The notes under the pieces are model-generated. The model did no database searches. It saw nothing but the letters and a program-made list of their open reading frames with translations, and was not told the origin of the DNA. Positions 48,645 through 64,000 of a DNA stretch of 64,000 bases are shown one piece after another. This stretch comes from Chrysopilus asiliformis (taxonomy: Eukaryota > Arthropoda > Insecta > Diptera > Rhagionidae). The translations under genes and the position numbers were made by a program. The DNA is taken from contig OZ035962.1 of the NCBI GenBank assembly GCA_964034945.1, positions 73,237,597-73,301,596 of the forward strand. Direction: 5' to 3'. Within the stretch, counting starts at the first letter, position 1. The number at the start of each line of letters is the position of its first letter.

Positions 48645-50654
48645 TATTCTGATATTTTTTTAATAGTTTAGAATCTAATCAAATTTATGTCTCAGATTTT
48701 TTTTTTTAAATTATCATTTTTTATTATTTCAATGTTTATCAACACTGCCAATAATATTATTTTTAAATGACGTTTTAACTGGTTTGAGTATCGATTGAAG
48801 TTCTTCTCAATTTTTCGTCACGTGCCCATACGAATTTTTCAAATACATTCAAATTTTTCGAATACGATATTTGAATTATGCAATTCGCGTGGTTTGAGTT
48901 AATTGATATCATTTCAACTGTATAATAAGCAAATCGTAATTAAAATTAACTCAATAAAAATTCATAATTAATTGAAATCTTCAATTTTACACACAAGTGC
49001 CATTCATATGACATATGTATAAACGATCCGTGATTCATGCAAATATTTCACTTCCCCTTTGCCCAATTTTGTATCAATATTTGCAAAGTATTGGTTAGCG
49101 TAAAAAAATGTGACCACGAAAAACGCGGTAATCGCGTTGAGCGCGCTATAGAAAGTGAGACGCGGGGGTCTTACCGAGATGAACTGGATGTCTGTGAACC
49201 ATGTCATGCCCCCCCATTGAATGGTGGCGTGATTTCTGTTAACTGCTAGTGACAAGCGTTTTCAGCCTTGTATGAATCATAGGGCCACGTACTTCTTGAC
49301 GGTTCAATCGCAAAATCGCCTCCGATGATGCGACACAAGATGAAATCTTCTGTTTACCATATGAGATTTTTGCACAAACATTCGATAGTGTTCGTCGTGG
49401 ATGCCTTCTCTCTTTCTTTCTCTCCAATTTTAGAATATTTTAGAACAGAATCTTTTGGGATTCAGAGAAGTGTTTCCGGATCATTGCGTGGGCATGCATG
49501 TTGATTGCCCGGTGGTTTTATTGGTCATTAATCTATCGCTTAAGAAAAACGTGATGTCTTGTGGCAATTGATTGTTACTAGTCGAATAGAAATCATTCGA
49601 AAACACTTTTCCTGAATGTTAAGGAATTATTTTCACATGTTATTTTCGACAGTAAACACAGAAAATCTTCAAAGATAGAATTTTTTGTTAGGTACTTTTC
49701 TTCTTTAACCTTGAATGTAGGTGATTGTACTTTAACCAGGAATTCATGTGTACAACAAACGAATTATATTATGTAATACAAGGTTTTTCATCATCTCTAA
49801 TGACCAACGATAGTGTCCTAATTTTATTTATTTTTTTATTTACCAATCTTTGTGTAGATATTGCTACACCCTGCGGCTAATTGTTAATTGGAAGATAACA
49901 AAAAAAAGTTACATGTTATCACAGAGCAAGATTGATCTGGGGTGAAATATGGTAGTTAAGTACACCTATTGAACATTATCACCTTAGGTTTAAATCGATC
50001 TAGCGATTTTTTAACACCCAGTAACAGAGATTTTTTTATGTATGCATCATCATATCTAGAATATGTCTGTTATCCGTAAAAATTTACACTTTTTGCGATA
50101 AGATGATGTCGTTTATTAAAGATCCAAATCGGTATATTTTGTTGGCGGCGATGGATTTTATTTCAAATTCATTGAGCTAATACTCTACCTAGGTCAAATA
50201 TTTAATGGTGTGTATAGAAGTAATAAAAAAAATCAGAATCAGTTAAGTTCAATTCAAAGTACAAAGTATATTTGAACGCCATAATAAACTCAGTACAATT
50301 GAAATCAATAGAATTGTTCTTTGACACTCGTACTGATAAGCAACTTCAGATATTTATTATGGATTTTTTTGTGTTCATTCGAATTATTAAAAAAATAGTC
50401 TGAATGGAAATCAGTCATTAACTCGGAGTAGTACACTATTTAAAATAATCCGGAGATTACATGTAATTTTATTGAATACTTAAGACAATGGTTCCCAAAC
50501 TTTTTTGTTTTGCTATTCCCTTTTTGGAAATTTTGAAAATTCCCCAACCTTGGTCGTGAGGTTATGGGTCATTTTTAGAATTATTGAAGCCACATTTATT
50601 GTCTTGCTTGGAACTCCTCGCGGTAGGACTGCAAAAAGTCAATTATGGATCTAA

Positions 50655-51136
50655 AGGTGCTGCTCCACATGAGAGTAAATGCCGGCGAAAACCCTCGATA
50701 GCAGCTACTCGCAAATGGACACGTCTCGATAGCAGCTACTCGCAAAGTCAATTATGGATCTAAAGGCGCTGCTCCACATGAGAGTAAATGCCGGCGAAAA
50801 CCCTCGATAGCAACTACTCGCAAATGAACACGTCTCTGAGAGTCGCTCGCAAAAACTCACAAAAACTCGTGAGCTAGTTTCTGCGAGCTGTCAAAAGTGA
50901 TTCTACTCTCTAGTCGACACGCACCCACTGAACTCTCGGGGAGTTGCTCGCCAGATACGAACGGCGTTTGAATTTCGCTAATAGCTCTCGAGAACTCGCT
51001 AAAGCAAGATGTCAAAAAAATCAAGATATTGGTCTTGAAAAGAGAAAAATCGCCGAAATTAACTCTCAAATGGACAACCTCCTGCGAGAGTTTTTGAAAA
51101 TTACTCGCGTATTTACTCTCATGTGGAGCGGCACCT
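50655..51136. mobile_element. 482-bp MITE, TAA TSD, duplicated left end
   Basis: Ends AGGTGCTGCTCCACATGAGA and, reversed, AGGTGCCGCTCCACATGAGA; TAA at 50652-50654 and 51137-51139. A block including the flank gtcaattatggatctaa and the left end is repeated once with a 109-bp period. Internal ctcgcaaa and gagagt motifs. Confidence 0.85.
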
Positions 51137-51639
51137 TAAGATTGGTAAAAAAAAACTCTAGCAAAACTAGCCGAAAGAAAAAAAGCGTTGGGAAAAAACT
51201 CACGAAGATATTAAAAATGTTTTGCAGACAAAAATCACGAAATACGATGGAATGTCGGTGAAAACCGAAGTAAATTGTACCGCAGGGATTTTTTTTTAAA
51301 AAAAAGATCAATGCAAAGTAAAATTGCATAAAATTTGTTAAGAGAAATGCGCCGCACGTGAAAACTTTCACAAATTGAAACAAAAATCTTGTTAAAAAAT
51401 CACTGAATTTAATGATTTCTGGATTAAGAAAAATATTTTCATAAAAAGTTTATTTTATAATGATTTTTTGCATCTTACTCGCTAGTTGTTAGAAAAACCC
51501 ATACGATTTTTATCCACGATATAAAAATTATTTAGTAGTCCCTCGATTTACGATGTTTCGATTACGACGCAAAATCACGAAATTTTGATTGCCCAAAAAC
51601 GTTGTAAATCGATGGTTGCCTCTATTGGATTTTTTATAG

Positions 51640-52085
51640 TGTTTGTAACGCACCCAACAAACTGTGGGACAAAAAAGAAATGACAGTAGGCTGTTTGCGA
51701 TGATCGAAGATTTTGATTTACGCCAATCTCTCCACCGCCTGTCCGTTTGTCCGTCCATAGAGATCAAAACTTTCAAACTGAAATTTTGCACAGATAAGTT
51801 TTTCGTTTAAAGTGAGGCTAAGTTCTTGAACGGGCAAAATCAAACCCCTCTCCTCCACACAAATGAAATAGTTTTTTTCGCTATTTTCTCGAAAACGTTG
51901 TATCGTATCGGAAAATTTATAAATAACATGCGTTTAGAATATGCTTCTACATAACTCTTCCATACAATAAAATTCAATCGGACCACTCTTTCCGCCCTTC
52001 ACCATACAAGTATAAAAATTCGGTCTGTCCTCATATCGACTAATATTTGACGATTGCCACCTGACAATTGTAGCTTTCTTATGAT
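51640..52085 (-). repeat. Second dispersed family, diverged copy
   Basis: gaagattttgattta, a gtccgtttgtccgtcc run, aactttcaaactgaaatttt, then tcgtatcgg-aaatttataa and caatcggaccactctt, in the same order as 42415-43120. Orientation label arbitrary. Confidence 0.65.
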
Positions 52086-52635
52086 TTTATTTCACTATTT
52101 TTATTTAAGAAAAAAAAATTCTCGCGATTTTCGATTCTTGTGTTGTCAAAATGTTTTTTTTATCGCTTTTGATAACAAGGCTGTAATAGTAAAATGTTCC
52201 CAAGTTATATAACTATCAGATCGTGTTTATCTTATCTACATTCAATCAACTGAATAAGTATGTAGAAAAAAACACTAGAAAATACTTAACTTCGATACTA
52301 CCTAAATATATTTCATTTCAAATAATTTAATACTGATTTTTTCCTAAAAAAGTTTGTTATTTGGCGATAAATATCGACTTGCGTTATCAGTCGACTCCAA
52401 AGAATAAAATAAGATTTAAGTAAGTTCCAGCGTTATCAGAATTGGATTTTCAAAAAATTGAAATCAGTCGCGGTTTTCACATCAATCGGCCAAGTTTTGC
52501 CGTCTTTAGATTATTTGTTTTCGGCTAGAATAATTTCAAAGTAAAGATCATAATTTTATTTAAGTAAATTATTTAAATAAATTTTTTTGATTAAAATATA
52601 CGATAATGTAATTATTTTCTCATCTTTTTTTTAGG

Positions 52636-62195
<9,560 letters not shown>

Positions 62196-62206
62196 GTAAG
62201 CTTAAA

Positions 62207-62315
62207 AAAATTGGGAAAAAAGGTTACAATCTTTAAGTTAAAAATTGGGAAAAAAGGTTACAATCTTTAAGTTAAAAATTGGGAAAAAAGGTTACAATCT
62301 TTAAGTTACAATCTT
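62207..62315. repeat. 34-bp tandem repeat, three copies
   Basis: Unit containing aattgggaaaaaaggttaca and atctttaagtt, identical between copies; begins 12 bp after the splice donor. Confidence 0.92.
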
Positions 62316-62407
62316 AACAATATTCTTTTACCATAAACTATACCTGCATTGCAAAATGTTCCCTTTGGCAAACGAAAAAAACGTGGCGTTGTACGTTTCG
62401 TTATATA

Positions 62408-63147
62408 TAGTGATGCCAACGATACTTCGATGTTTGCAAAACAAACATCGATGTTGAACAGCTCGATATATCGAGGTATCGATGTTGTTATCCACGATGT
62501 TAGAACATTACTCTTGATAAAATTAGTAGAAAAACTAATTTTAGGACTAGAGGGACTAGTTTTTAGATAGATTTAATATAGCCACTGTACTTAAAGATTT
62601 GTTTAAATTTCCTTTGGTATCAATTTTCGGTTTCATCTTTCTACAAGATTTCGCAAAAAATACCAGAGCTAGCCATGAAATTTTACAAAGAAGTTTGGTC
62701 CTGATGTCCGTTAACCGGAAGTAACGAAAACGGCGGGTTTTTAAAAACTACGATTTCGTTTTTTGCGATTTATTCCGAAACTAACCATTTTCCAGTAGTC
62801 TTATGTATTACAAAACTTGGAGACAATAAAATTTGCTACATTTATGTCTTTTACTAGAACTCCGTCTCAAGCCGTTATGAAGATATGTCGGTATTTCAAA
62901 AAAATTAGTTTTTTGCGAATATCTCGAAAATTAACGGGTTTTTGGTGGTTCAACGTATAAGAAGAATTAAAACCGTGTTAATTCTACATGGGTGCACTCC
63001 ACCCACAGTAGAGCATCCGCCAGGTGGCTAAATTATTTATTAAATTTAACTTTTTCAAAACATCGGAAAAACATCGAGACATCATGTCGCCTTAGAAAAC
63101 ATCGATTTTCGATATATCGAGGTTTTATGAACGATGTTGAATCCCTA
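62408..63147. mobile_element. Non-autonomous hAT copy 2, in Acsl intron
   Basis: Same family as 13509-14277. Ends TAGTGATGCC and, reversed, TAGGGATTCA; flanks GTTATATA (62400-62407) and GTTATGTA (63148-63155) match 7 of 8. Confidence 0.87.
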
Positions 63148-63721
63148 GTTATGTAACGAAGATTTTGTTTCGTTACGTTACCGTGTTGTGTAACGATCGT
63201 TACGTTTAACGTTATTATGTCGTTACACGGTATAAGGAAATCAAGAATTGAAAAGATGTTCACGTCAGTAAATATTCATGCAGTTTAGTTTTCACTAATA
63301 TTTTTGGCTGATTGTATTAGATTAGAGAAAAAAATCGTAATCGAAAACATCTTCAAAAATTTGGAATCTTTTGTTTGTTCGAAATTCCAAGTTTAAAACT
63401 AGTCTTTAATTCGTGACTTGAAATTTTATAAAAAAACTAATGGTAAAGTTAGATTAAAAAGGAACAAAAATGTCACGCTTTGAATTTCGTACTGGAAACT
63501 AGGGAAACTTTTAACTGCCAAAGCTATTATTTTCATTATCTCAACCTTTAGGATTTTAAAACTTTTCTATAAATAATTTCCAGTTACAAGTCACATTGGA
63601 ATATTTATTGAGCTATTTCATCAAATCCAGTTTTGTTGCATATTTTCAAGTTACCCTTGATGTTTAACGTTCTTTTAGTTTTAATGTTTTAACAATTTGC
63701 GGTTAAAATATGTAATAATCT

Positions 63722-63942
63722 TATTAATTTTTTAAAGCGGGCTCATCGGTCATTTTTGTAGTTAAAACAAAGAGTGTTTTCTTTGTAAGTACATCGTTAT
63801 TTATTAATGTTTATTTCTCGACGTTTCGACTGCGTTTTTAGTCATCTTCAGGATGGGAGTCTGTTTTGTAAAAACTTACAAAGAAAACACTCTTTGTTTT
63901 AACTACAAAAATGACCGATGAGCCCGCTTTAAAAAATTAATA
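63722..63942 (-). repeat. 69-bp-arm palindrome around a CTGAAGA..GAAAC core
   Basis: Arms 63722-63790 and 63874-63942 appear perfectly inverted. The 83-bp centre carries, on the minus strand at about 63816-63854, cctgaagatgac followed by gcagtcgaaacgtcgag. This core resembles a motif found around Penelope-like retroelement ends and the hammerhead ribozyme core. No reverse transcriptase is present. Confidence 0.7.
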
Positions 63943-64000
63943 AAATATAAAAAAACGGTCGATCAAAAATTAATATATGTAATAATCACCCTCATTCTGA

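Larger units (their letters stand above)
19046..52634 (+). other. Acsl: Giant first intron of Acsl (inferred)
   Basis: About 33.6 kb between the inferred 5' exon and the start-codon exon, filled with mobile elements listed separately. No other protein-coding gene could be supported on either strand. 19046-21260 looks mostly non-repetitive. Long AT-rich stretches with nothing recognised are 25923-27060, 30070-32260, 34790-36830, 38530-40850 and 48650-50630. Confidence 0.5.
62196..64000 (+). other. Acsl: Acsl intron running off the window
   Basis: Contains a 34-bp tandem repeat (62207-62315), a hAT (62408-63147), a cgttacg-rich stretch (63150-63240) and a palindrome (63722-63942). No exon encoding the expected GE(V/I)-(L/V)IGG continuation was found. 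Confidence 0.75.

Noticed and set aside
49037..49440. GC-richer stretch with open frames on both strands
   Set aside because: No splice or protein signal I could support; left as unassigned intron sequence.

Overview
The window looks like AT-rich nuclear DNA from an insect, most likely a fly. The reasons are a spliced long-chain acyl-CoA synthetase (Acsl) whose residues and exon layout fit dipteran Acsl, short GT..AG introns of 60-76 bp beside very large ones, a mariner transposase remnant, a tRNA-derived SINE, and dense DNA-transposon relics. There are no bacterial operons, CRISPR arrays or functional tRNA/rRNA genes. Species assignment is inference.

Left part (1-8.4 kb): one complete six-exon plus-strand gene, 1332-8188, encoding a predicted 1,159-residue basic, low-complexity protein that I do not recognise. 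It carries ten copies of a decapeptide. Its larger introns are occupied by repeats.

Middle (8.4-52.6 kb): no other protein gene. A probable 5' non-coding exon of Acsl ends at 19045 with a good donor, followed by a 33.6 kb first intron. This stretch is layered with mobile-element debris whose boundaries can often be fixed by target-site duplications: hAT elements with 8-bp duplications (several nested), PIF/Harbinger-like MITEs with 3-bp TAA/TTA duplications, TA-flanked pogo/Tigger-like elements, a TTAA-flanked piggyBac-like element, an internally deleted mariner, a tRNA-derived SINE, and a roughly 570-bp dispersed family beginning ACCCGTATGG and ending GTTATG.

Right part (45.2-64 kb): the Acsl coding exons on the plus strand. 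A second possible first coding exon at 45242-45264 splices in frame onto the main start exon (52636-52770). The body follows in seven further exons to 62195, ending inside an intron that runs past the window. An extra 60-nt exon-like block (55394-55453) resembles the beginning of the following exon and may be an alternative exon.

The two genes have no evident shared pathway. The unrecognised gene is probably nuclear (inference from composition), whereas Acsl activates long-chain fatty acids at membranes.
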